NCBI GenBank assembly: GCA_002470465.1
Contig: DKMD01000021.1
Location: forward strand, 39,565 to 103,564
DNA: 64,000 nt
Origin: Pluralibacter sp. UBA7423
GTDB taxonomy: Bacteria > Pseudomonadota > Gammaproteobacteria > Enterobacterales > Enterobacteriaceae
Direction of reading: 5' to 3'
The notes under the pieces were generated by a model. That model ran no database searches, was not told the DNA's origin, and saw only the letters and a program-made list of their open reading frames with translations. This document shows, piece after piece, positions 56,810 through 64,000 of this stretch. Positions within the stretch are counted from its first letter, which is position 1. Each line of letters begins with the position of its first letter. The translations under genes were made by a program, and so were the position numbers.

Positions 56810-57777
56810 GTCAGGAGCCATTAATTCGCGTACGTGAATTGCGTAAGCACTATTCCCTCGGCGGCGGCCTGATGAGAAAAGGGCTGACGGTCAGGGCCGT
56901 CGACGGCGTCAGTTTCGATATTCTGCCGGGCGAAACCTTTGGCCTGGTGGGCGAATCCGGCTGCGGTAAATCGACGCTCGGGCGGGCGATCCTGAGGCTG
57001 TTCGACATCACCTCCGGCGAGATTACCTTTGCCGGGCAGGAGATTGCGCAGGCGAACGAGAAAACCCTCAAGCCGCTGCGTCGCCGGATGCAGGCCATTT
57101 TTCAGGATCCGTACTCCTCGCTGAACCCCGGTATGACCGTGCAGCAGCTGGTGTCCGAGCCGATGCAGATCCATGGCTATGACAAGCAGACCCAGCGAGA
57201 TCGTGCGCAAGAGCTGTTGTATAAAGTTGGGCTCAAGCAGGAGCATTTACAGCGTTTCCCGCATGAGTTCAGCGGCGGGCAGCGCCAGCGCATCAGCATT
57301 GCCCGCGCGCTGTCGGTACGCCCGGAGTTTGTGCTGTGCGACGAGCCGCTTTCGGCGCTGGACGTGTCGGTGCAGGCGCAGGTGGTGAATATCCTGCAGG
57401 ATTTACAGCAGGAGCTGGGGCTGACCTATCTGTTTATCGCCCATGACCTGTCGATGGTGCGCCATATCTCCAGCCGGATTGGGGTGATGTATCTCGGCAA
57501 GCTGGTGGAGGTGGCAGAGGCCAATACGCTGTATCAGCACCCGGCGCATCCGTATACGCGAGCGCTGCTGGCCTCCGTACCGCAGCCCGATCCGCGCGTG
57601 CGTCATCTCGATCACGGCGGGCTGAAAGGGGAAATCCCGGGCCCGACGGCGGAAATCAGCGGCTGCCGGTTCTGTAGCCGCTGCCCGCAGGTGATGCCGG
57701 TTTGTCGCGAGCAGGAGCCGCCGATGCAGGAGATTGCCCCGCGCCATTTTGCGGCGTGCTGGTTGTTTAAGGTCTGA
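56806..57777 (+). CDS. ABC transporter ATPase (DppF-like)
   Basis: The 323-residue second ATPase has Walker [12 protein letters not shown], signature FSGGQRQR, Walker B FVLCDEPLSALD and a C-terminal Cys cluster (CRFCSRCPQVMPVC). The ATG at 56806 overlaps the stop of the first ATPase gene. It completes the importer set. A REP element follows. Confidence 0.95.
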   Translation: MSQEPLIRVRELRKHYSLGGGLMRKGLTVRAVDGVSFDILPGETFGLVGESGCGKSTLGRAILRLFDITSGEITFAGQEIAQANEKTLKPLRRRMQAIFQDPYSSLNPGMTVQQLVSEPMQIHGYDKQTQRDRAQELLYKVGLKQEHLQRFPHEFSGGQRQRISIARALSVRPEFVLCDEPLSALDVSVQAQVVNILQDLQQELGLTYLFIAHDLSMVRHISSRIGVMYLGKLVEVAEANTLYQHPAHPYTRALLASVPQPDPRVRHLDHGGLKGEIPGPTAEISGCRFCSRCPQVMPVCREQEPPMQEIAPRHFAACWLFKV

Positions 57778-57796
57778 GTTTTACCTGCGAAATCTG

Positions 57797-57866
57797 CCCG
57801 GTGACGGCTTACGCCTTACCGGGCCTACAAAAAGCGCAGGCCGGGTTAGCGCAGCGCCACCCGGCT
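57797..57866. repeat. REP/BIME element between the importer and LysR genes
   Basis: GCCCGGTGACGGCTTACGCC with ACCGGGC, then a second arm pair around GGTTAGCGCAGCGCCACCC, lie after the last importer gene and reach into the 3' end of the convergent LysR gene. Confidence 0.78.
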
Positions 57867-58760
57867 TTCATTGCGCAGCTCATGCACTAGCTCAATAAAC
57901 GCCTTCAGCCCCGGCGGAACGTGACGTCTGCCGGGGTAGTAGAGCTGCAGGCCGCCAAACGGCTGACTCCACTCGTCCATCACGCTGATTAGCCGCCCGG
58001 CGGCGATATCCTCATCCACAAACCAGTTGGAAATAAAGGCGATGCCGATCCCGCTGAGGGCGGCGCGATGAATGGCGCGCATCTCGTTAAGCACGATACG
58101 CGGCGGCACGTTGACGTTGATTTTCTGCTGGTTGCGCTCCAGCTCCCAGTGATAAATGCCGCCGTGGGACATGCGCATGCCGACGCTCTGATGTTTCAGT
58201 AAATCATCCGGCGACTGCGGCGTGCCGTGTCTGGCCAGATACTCCGGCGTAGCGACGATCAGCATGCGGATGTCCGGCGTGAGCGGTACGGCAATCATGT
58301 CCTGAGGCACGGATTCCGCCAGGCGGATCCCCGCGTCATAGCCTTCCGCTACAATATCGACCAGCCGGGATTCGCTGGTGATCTCCAGCCGTATTTGCGG
58401 ATAGCGTTTCAGGAATGTTTCCAGCAACGGTTCATACAGTATCGACACGCTCTCCTGCGGAGCGTTAATGCGCAGCGTACCCGTGGGCGTATCGGGCACG
58501 GCGGTGATCTCTTCCGACGCGCGCTGAATTTCTGCCAGCGCAGGCGCAATCCGCTCGACGTAGCGCTCGCCTGCAGGCGTCAGCGCTACGCTGCGGGTGG
58601 AACGGTTGAACAAGCGCACCTTCAGACGGCTTTCCAGCCCGGCAACGGCATTGCTGACCGCCGTGGCAGACATGCCGAGTTCGCGCGCCGCGGCGCGAAA
58701 ACTTTGACGATGGGCGACGGCGAGCACCACTTCCAGCTCCGTGAATCCTGTGCGATGCAT
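57846..58760 (-). CDS. LysR-family transcriptional regulator
   Basis: A 304-residue regulator with the N-terminal winged helix-turn-helix ([20 protein letters not shown], then [16 protein letters not shown]) and a LysR substrate-binding domain from about residue 90. It is of the YafC/DmlR-like subgroup, judged by [20 protein letters not shown]. It is divergent from the aldehyde dehydrogenase gene with a 104-base gap, the classic layout for a LysR regulator and its target. The effector is unknown. Confidence 0.9.
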   Translation of the reverse strand: MHRTGFTELEVVLAVAHRQSFRAAARELGMSATAVSNAVAGLESRLKVRLFNRSTRSVALTPAGERYVERIAPALAEIQRASEEITAVPDTPTGTLRINAPQESVSILYEPLLETFLKRYPQIRLEITSESRLVDIVAEGYDAGIRLAESVPQDMIAVPLTPDIRMLIVATPEYLARHGTPQSPDDLLKHQSVGMRMSHGGIYHWELERNQQKINVNVPPRIVLNEMRAIHRAALSGIGIAFISNWFVDEDIAAGRLISVMDEWSQPFGGLQLYYPGRRHVPPGLKAFIELVHELRNESRVALR

Positions 58761-58864
58761 AGATTATCCCGATTTTCGTGACAGTCCATTCAGGATAGAC
58801 CCTCTTATCGTAGCGGTCATCCGTTTCTATACTCGCTCCACAAACTGAATATGTGGGGAATACC

Positions 58865-60280
58865 ATGCAGCACATCGACAGCATTTACATCAACGGCGAA
58901 TTCGTTACTCCGCACGGCGAAGAGCGCTTTGAACTGTTCAACCCGACAACCGAAGCGGTAATTGGCACCGTGCGCCTGGCTGATGAAGTCGACGCCGAAC
59001 GGGCGATCGCGGCAGCGAAAGCGGCGTTTCCTGCGTGGTCCAGCACGACGAAAGCGGAGCGTATCGCCGTGCTGAAGCGTATGCACGCTGCCGTTGCGGC
59101 GCGAGAGGATGAGCTTCTGGACGCTATCGTTACGGAATACGGTGCACCTGCGGTTCGCGGGCGCTGGATGGCGCAATACCCGGCAGACGTGATTGCTCAG
59201 GCGATTGAGGCGCTGGAGTCGTTTGAATTTGTTGAGCAGGCAGGCAGCGCGCAGGTGATCATGACCCCGGTGGGCGTGGCGGGGCTTATCACGCCGTGGA
59301 ACAGCGACGCCGGGTTTATCTGCAATAAGCTTGCCACGGCGATGGCGGCGGGCTGTACGGCGGTGATCAAACCGAGCGAGATGAGCGGCATTCAGACTCA
59401 GGTTGTGACCGAAGCGCTGCATGAAGCCGGTATTCCGGCGGGCGTGTTCAATATCATTACCGGGCGCGGCGAGGTGGTGGGCGACGCGATTAATCATCAC
59501 CCGGATATCGCCAAAATCTCTTTTACCGGTTCGACGGCGGTGGGCAAGCATATCGTTGAAAGCGGAGCGCGGACCCTGAAGCGCGTGACGCTCGAGCTCG
59601 GCGGGAAGTCACCGACGATTATTCTGGACGATGCCGAAACCGATCGGGCCGTGCCGCTGGCGCTGGCCGCAGGGTTTATGAACAGTGGCCAGGCGTGCGT
59701 CGCCGGAACGCGTATTCTGGTGCCGCGTAGCCGCCAGACGGAATTTGAACAGGCGTTCGTTCAGGCGGTAAGTAAGGTGCAGTCCGGCGATCCGCGTAAT
59801 GAAAATACCGATATCGGCCCGATGGTCAGCCGCAAGCAGTGGCAGCGCGTGCAGGACTACATTCGTCTTGGCGTGGAAGAGGGAGCGAAGCTGCTGGTTG
59901 GCGGAGAAGGGCGCCCGGCGGGCATGACGCAGGGCTGGGGCGTGAAGCCGACCGTCTTTGTCGGGCATAACCAGATGCGCATTGCCCGTGAAGAGATTTT
60001 TGGCCCGGTTCTGGTGATGATCCCTTACGACGATGAAGCCGAAGCGCTGGCTATCGCTAACGACACGACCTATGGCCTGAGTGCGATGGTGCTTGGCAGC
60101 AACACCGAACATGCAGTGCGCGTTGCGCAGCAAATTGAATCGGGTCGTGTGCTGGTCAATACGATGGCACATGAACCTAAAGCGCCGTTCGGCGGCATGA
60201 AGCAGTCCGGCCTGGGCCGCGAAATGGGCAAATGGGGCATACAGGCTTATCTGGAGGCGAAAACGCTGCTGGTGGGATAA
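58865..60280 (+). CDS. NAD(P)-dependent aldehyde dehydrogenase
   Basis: The 471-residue product is a classical aldehyde dehydrogenase with catalytic Cys278 (NSGQACVAGTR), general-base Glu244 (VTLELGGKSP) and the active-site Asn in TPWNSD (residue 145). The ATG at 58865 is preceded by GGGGAA. An ATG at 58853 overlaps that ribosome site. It is probably controlled by the divergent LysR gene. The substrate cannot be named from the sequence. Confidence 0.93.
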   Translation: MQHIDSIYINGEFVTPHGEERFELFNPTTEAVIGTVRLADEVDAERAIAAAKAAFPAWSSTTKAERIAVLKRMHAAVAAREDELLDAIVTEYGAPAVRGRWMAQYPADVIAQAIEALESFEFVEQAGSAQVIMTPVGVAGLITPWNSDAGFICNKLATAMAAGCTAVIKPSEMSGIQTQVVTEALHEAGIPAGVFNIITGRGEVVGDAINHHPDIAKISFTGSTAVGKHIVESGARTLKRVTLELGGKSPTIILDDAETDRAVPLALAAGFMNSGQACVAGTRILVPRSRQTEFEQAFVQAVSKVQSGDPRNENTDIGPMVSRKQWQRVQDYIRLGVEEGAKLLVGGEGRPAGMTQGWGVKPTVFVGHNQMRIAREEIFGPVLVMIPYDDEAEALAIANDTTYGLSAMVLGSNTEHAVRVAQQIESGRVLVNTMAHEPKAPFGGMKQSGLGREMGKWGIQAYLEAKTLLVG

Positions 60281-60289
60281 CGTTGGATG

Positions 60290-60366
60290 GCCGGGCGGCG
60301 CGTGACTTGCCCGGCCTGGGTGAACACTCAACTGTAGGCCCGGTAAGGCGTCAGCCGCCACCGGGC
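60290..60366. repeat. REP/BIME element after the aldehyde dehydrogenase gene
   Basis: Two REP-type palindromes (GGCCGGGCGGCGCGTGACTT... and GGCCCGGTAAGGCGTCAGCC...GGGCA) fill most of the gap to the convergent DsbA-like gene. Confidence 0.8.
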
Positions 60367-60393
60367 AATCAGACACCGGGCAACGCTCAGTGG

Positions 60394-60942
60394 TTATGCC
60401 AGAATTCGCTCAGCCCAAACGGCAATATCATCCCCGCTGCCTAAATCTGGCTGAACCAGCCCGTTTACCATAAACGTCGGCGACACGTGGATCCCGTTCT
60501 GGCGGGCGTATTTACAGTGCCATTTAATCAACGTTTGCAGCTCCGGCACCGCGAACGCTTCGGCGACCTGTACGCCGCTGTAGCGTTCAATACGTTCCAG
60601 AATGTCCTGCGGCGTGGCCTGCATATTCGGCCCGCTGCAATGATCCGTGAATTCAAACTCCTCCCGACGATCTGCCACCGCCTGCATCACTTTTTTGGCT
60701 TTGGCTTTACCGTCCGGCAAGGTTGATGCGGCAAGAATGCAGCGGACGATTACGCCAGAGAAAAGATGCCACGGCTGTGACTGCAAACGGATTTTTATCG
60801 TCAGCTTATCTTCTCCGACGGCGGCCAGCAGCGCGTCAAGTTTGTTGAACGCTTTTACCGAGAAGGGGCAGGTAGGTTCCAGAAAAACCTCGAAAGTTTT
60901 TGGACCGTGCCCCCACTCCAGCGCCTGTGCCTGTAAGCTCAT
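60394..60942 (-). CDS. DsbA-family thioredoxin-fold protein, cytosolic
   Basis: A 182-residue protein with the thioredoxin/DsbA fold. The active-site region reads EPTCPFSVKAF, where Cys-Pro-Phe-Ser replaces the usual CxxC, so only one redox Cys is left. The cis-Pro loop is HVSPTFMVNG. There is no signal peptide, which suggests a cytosolic role. It could be a one-Cys thiol oxidoreductase or isomerase related to glutathione metabolism, since it is divergent from gss. Confidence 0.85.
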   Translation of the reverse strand: MSLQAQALEWGHGPKTFEVFLEPTCPFSVKAFNKLDALLAAVGEDKLTIKIRLQSQPWHLFSGVIVRCILAASTLPDGKAKAKKVMQAVADRREEFEFTDHCSGPNMQATPQDILERIERYSGVQVAEAFAVPELQTLIKWHCKYARQNGIHVSPTFMVNGLVQPDLGSGDDIAVWAERILA

Positions 60943-61092
60943 GTTGACTCCTGATGTTGTGTTGTCGTTTCGATTATCTTATCTGCGAGGTGTATGATTA
61001 AGCCACTTCTGTCAGAACATTGGCAATGCGCAGACGACGACAGGAATTCAGTAAGCCGCCTGCTCCCCCGAACGAAAAATTAGGTTGGAAGA

Positions 61093-62958
61093 ATGAGTAC
61101 TGGAATCTCCGGCAGTGATGCACCTTTTGGAACGTTGTTAGGGTATGCGCCGGGAGGCGTGGCGATTTACTCCTCAAACTACAGCAGTTTAGGTCCTGAT
61201 TTCTCTCACAGCGATGTTTCTTTTCGCAGCTATATAGATAACGAATACATGGGCCACAAATGGCAGTGCGTTGAGTTTGCGCGCCGCTTTCTGTTTCTGA
61301 CCTACGGCTTTGTATTTACCGATGTCGGCATGGCCTATGAGATTTTTTCCCTGCGCTTTTTACGCCAGGTGGTGAACGATAATCTTTTGCCGCTGCAGGC
61401 GTTTGCCAATGGCTCAAAACGTCCGCCGGTAGCGGGTTCGCTGCTTATCTGGCAGAAGGGCGGCGAGTTCAATGAAACTGGCCACGTGGCGGTCATCACG
61501 CAGCTGGTGGGCAATAAGGTTCGCGTGGCCGAACAGAACGTGATTCATCATCCGCTGCCGCAGGGCCAGCAGTGGACGCGCGAGCTGACGCTGGTCGTGA
61601 AGGACGGGCACTACACCATTGAAGACACGTTTGATGACACCACCATTCTGGGGTGGATGATCCAGACGGAAAACAATGAACACAGCCTGCCGCAGCCCGC
61701 GCTGCCGGGGAAAGCGCTGAATATTCAGGGCGCGCGCCTGGAAAATAAAGGTCAGTTCGATGGCGCATGGCTGAACGAGCAGGAGCCTTTGCAGGCCGCC
61801 TACGTTCGGGCCAACGGTCACTTTATCAATCAAGATCCCTGTCAGTATTTCACCATCACCGAGTGCGCCGAGCAGGAGCTGGTGAAGGCGACCAACGAAC
61901 TGCACCTGATGTATCTGCACGCCACCGACAAGGTGATGAAGGATGACTCGCTGCTGGCGCTGTTCGACATCCCGAAAATCCTCTGGCCACGCTTACGTCT
62001 TTCCTGGCAGCGGCGTCGCCACGATATGATCACCGGGCGCATGGATTTCTGCATGGATGAGCGTGGGCTGAAGGTCTATGAGTACAACGCCGATTCGGCG
62101 TCGTGCCATACCGAAGGTGGCCTGATTCTGGAGCAGTGGGCAAAAACGGGCTATCGTGGCGAAGGCTATAACCCTTCAGAAGAGCTGTTAAGCGAACTGA
62201 TTGGCGCGTGGAAACACAGCAGCGCTCGCCCGTTTGTCCACATCATGCAGGACAAGGATCTGGAGGAAAATTATCACGCCCGCTTTATGCAAAAGGCGCT
62301 GACGGAAGCCGGGTTTGACAGCAAAATTCTCTACGGCCTGGACGAGCTACGCTGGGATGCCGCCGGGCTGCTGATCGACGGTGACAACCGTCCGGTGAAC
62401 TGCGTGTGGAAAACCTGGGCGTGGGAAACCGCTATTGAGCAGGTGCGTGAAGTCAGCGAAACCGAGTTTGCCGCCGTGCCGATCCGCACGGGCCACCCGG
62501 ATAATGAAGTACGCCTGATAGACGTGCTGCTGCGCCCGGAAGTGATGGTCTTTGAACCGCTGTGGACGGTAGTGCCGGGCAACAAGGCTATTCTACCGGT
62601 GCTCTGGCAGCTCTTCCCGAATCACCGTTATCTGCTGGATACGGATTTTGTGGTCAATGAGGAGCTGGCGAAAACCGGCTATGCGGTGAAGCCGATTTCA
62701 GGCCGCTGCGGCAGCAATATCGACCTTGTCAGCCACGATGAAGAGCTGCTGGACCAAAGCTCAGGCAAGTTCGTCGACCGTAAAAATATCTACCAGCAGC
62801 TCTGGTGCCTGCCCAACGTCGACGGCAAGTACATTCAGGTGTGCACCTTCACCGTGGGTGGCAACTATGGTGGCACCTGCCTTCGCGGTGATGAGTCTCT
62901 GGTCATCAAGAAAGAGAGCGATATCGAGCCGCTGATAGTGGAGAGCCGGAAAGAGTAG
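61093..62958 (+). CDS. gss: bifunctional glutathionylspermidine amidase/synthetase
   Basis: The 621-residue enzyme makes and hydrolyses glutathionylspermidine. The N-terminal CHAP amidase (about 1-195) has nucleophile Cys59 in HKWQCVEFARR and the catalytic His in TGHVAVITQL. The C-terminal ATP-grasp synthetase (about 205-615) has GRMDFCMDERGLKVYEYNAD and KPISGRCGSNIDL. Length is close to E. coli Gss (619). It is the only full-length Gss here; YgiC at the other end has the synthetase half only. Confidence 0.97.
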   Translation: MSTGISGSDAPFGTLLGYAPGGVAIYSSNYSSLGPDFSHSDVSFRSYIDNEYMGHKWQCVEFARRFLFLTYGFVFTDVGMAYEIFSLRFLRQVVNDNLLPLQAFANGSKRPPVAGSLLIWQKGGEFNETGHVAVITQLVGNKVRVAEQNVIHHPLPQGQQWTRELTLVVKDGHYTIEDTFDDTTILGWMIQTENNEHSLPQPALPGKALNIQGARLENKGQFDGAWLNEQEPLQAAYVRANGHFINQDPCQYFTITECAEQELVKATNELHLMYLHATDKVMKDDSLLALFDIPKILWPRLRLSWQRRRHDMITGRMDFCMDERGLKVYEYNADSASCHTEGGLILEQWAKTGYRGEGYNPSEELLSELIGAWKHSSARPFVHIMQDKDLEENYHARFMQKALTEAGFDSKILYGLDELRWDAAGLLIDGDNRPVNCVWKTWAWETAIEQVREVSETEFAAVPIRTGHPDNEVRLIDVLLRPEVMVFEPLWTVVPGNKAILPVLWQLFPNHRYLLDTDFVVNEELAKTGYAVKPISGRCGSNIDLVSHDEELLDQSSGKFVDRKNIYQQLWCLPNVDGKYIQVCTFTVGGNYGGTCLRGDESLVIKKESDIEPLIVESRKE

Positions 62959-62969
62959 ACCTGAGTTTT

Positions 62970-63000
62970 GCTCGCGGGATGAGGGTGTCATTCCGCGAGC
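62970..63000 (+). terminator. hairpin after gss
   Basis: GCTCGCGG (62970-62977) pairs with CCGCGAGC (62993-63000), 12 bases after the gss stop. It has no T-tract and may act with the next hairpin. Confidence 0.55.
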
Positions 63001-63045
63001 GAATCATCGAACCCGCTTCGATGCAGAGTCCGGAAGCAGAAAAGC

Positions 63046-63073
63046 AAAAAACCGCCTTTTGGGCGGGTTCTTT
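63046..63073 (+). terminator. Rho-independent terminator downstream of gss
   Basis: A CCGCC/GGCGG core stem (63052-63056 with 63062-63066) with a T-rich loop is followed by GTTCTTTAAA. It is the last core-type feature before the mobile remnant. Confidence 0.6.
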
Positions 63074-63280
63074 AAATAGTGGCGGAATCGGAATCGATGT
63101 GTTGCAATTTCATATTGATTTTTATGGTTTATTTTTGATGTGATTAATTTTATACCCTCAATTGTACCCTCGGTCCGTATTTGTCGGTTTTTGGTGTCTC
63201 GAACCGGGGAACGAAGATGCTGACATTATGAGTTTGCTTCTTATGTACATCTTTTTGAGGGTGATACTGTTTGTACCTCA
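63074..63280. other. AT-rich spacer with TACCCTC direct repeats, possible attachment-site remnant
   Basis: The 207 bases hold no convincing gene. TACCCTC occurs at 63153-63159 and 63165-63171, 12 bases apart. Motifs of this kind (GAGGGTA on the other strand) are common near the integration ends of P4-type islands. No integrase frame is present and no tRNA gene could be made out nearby. Confidence 0.35.
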
Positions 63281-63852
63281 TCATTTGAACAAGTTGTCTG
63301 CGCATTTGATTTGTCTCAAGCTCTCACTGTTCTCAAGAGTAAAATGATAAAAGCTGTTACCTCCATCTCCTACATCAATATGCCAGCTTTTCTTCACGAT
63401 GTACGCAAACGCTGCTTTGCAGACCAAAGTCTTCTTACCATCGACGATGATTTTCTTACCAAACATACATGGGCTGCTGCTCTTGTAGTCCCAGCTCAGC
63501 CCTTTAAATACGTTAATGATCCCGCGCTCAAAGACTTCGCTTTATTTTGATGCTGCTCAAAGGTACTGACAATATTGTCTTTACTTATGGTGGGGATGTC
63601 GTCCTTCTCCAGACTATCGTACCATTCGTCACGTGCCTGGGCATCCATTAGTGCAATCGTCCCGGATTTGTTCATCAGATCGCGCCAGATGCTGGTAGTG
63701 ACCTGCGAGATCGTGTCAAGTTGCTGGATCAGAGTGTCGATGCATTCCAGTGCGTTATTACGTCCGGTGACGATACGCTCAATACTGGTGGAGCAAATTA
63801 CGTCGGTATGGTCGGTTAACACTTCGGGTTCGGTGAAGGTAAGTTCTGACAT
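63281..63852 (-). pseudogene. frameshifted DUF4942 gene
   Basis: The first frame (63496-63852) gives 118 residues with the DUF4942 pattern (DVICSTSIERIVTGRNNALE, then SIWRDLMNKSGTIALMDAQA). Near 63536-63540 one base is lost (GCGAAGTC where GCCGAAGTC is expected). The family sequence continues in another frame (FERGIINVFKGLSWDYKSSS, then FGKKIIVDGKK) to a stop at 63281, so the product is disrupted. DUF4942 genes are typical of enterobacterial genomic islands and P4-like prophages, often beside CbtA/YeeV toxin genes. This marks entry into an island at the right edge. Confidence 0.72.
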
Positions 63853-64000
63853 CAGTAATCTCCTTTATATAAAGCAAAGCACCAACTGGTGAGGGCAGGC
63901 GTTTATGCTGTGTGATGAGTATGGTTCGATGGTTAATCTGCTGTGCCCTGTTGCAGAAGCTGCAGATGATGGAGGTCGCGTGGACTGACCCCACGCCCGT

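Noticed and set aside
63008..63040. tRNA-like sequence (TTCGATGCAGAGTCCGG) after gss
   Set aside because: It vaguely resembles a TΨC arm and acceptor end, but no D or anticodon arm can be folded, so it is not called as a tRNA or tRNA fragment.
63933..64000. Minus-strand tail of a frame (LHHLQLLQQGTAD then stop) at the right end
   Set aside because: It could be the C-terminus of a small island protein of the DUF957 type, but 22 codons are too few to support a call.

Overview
The window is chromosomal DNA of an Enterobacteriaceae member, most likely Enterobacter or a close relative such as Lelliottia or Leclercia. The backbone follows the Escherichia coli order from ygiD and tolC through parE, parC, ygiQ, metC, exbBD, yghZ and yghU to gss. 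Several E. coli neighbours are missing, including the hyb hydrogenase operon, mqsRA, ygiS and yqhA, and other genes stand in their place. The species cannot be fixed from the sequence alone.

Layout. 1-8269 is core: ygiD (3' end), ygiC, ygiB, tolC, then the nudF-yqiB-cpdA-yqiA-parE series. 8270-26010 is an accessory island of about 17 kb between parE and ygiN. 26058-30036 is the ygiN-mdaB / qseBC / ygiW block, ending in a decayed ygiV. 30168-44084 is core again: parC, plsC, ftsP, ygiQ, dkgA, yqhD, yqhC, yghB, metC, exbB, exbD. 44135-52070 mixes core genes (yghA, yghZ, yghW, yghU) with local ones: three unknown genes, a chemoreceptor and a PAS-GGDEF protein. 52312-60942 holds a peptide-type ABC importer, a LysR regulator with a divergent aldehyde dehydrogenase, and a DsbA-like protein. 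gss follows. 63000-64000 is the start of a decayed mobile region with a frameshifted DUF4942 gene.

The parE-ygiN island is the most interesting part. On the minus strand, in transcription order, it encodes a LuxR-type regulator, a TolC-like outer-membrane factor, an HlyD/CvaA-like adaptor and a C39-peptidase ABC exporter. A strong terminator follows, then a good promoter, then two small peptides, a fimbrial major subunit, its chaperone, usher and tip adhesin, and a third small peptide. All three peptides have 15-residue double-glycine-type leaders like those of class II microcins. A divergent autotransporter and two more LuxR-type regulators complete the island. A colicin V-type export machine and its likely substrates are therefore interleaved with a chaperone-usher pilus operon. 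No immunity gene is obvious, so the peptides may be microcins or may have a role in adhesion or signalling.

Elsewhere the regulation visible in the sequence matches established circuits: tandem met boxes and a Fur-like site between metC and exbB, and a QseB/PmrA-type site before ygiW. ParC keeps Ser80 and Glu84, and the ParE position equivalent to Ser458 is also serine, so the quinolone-resistance positions look wild type.
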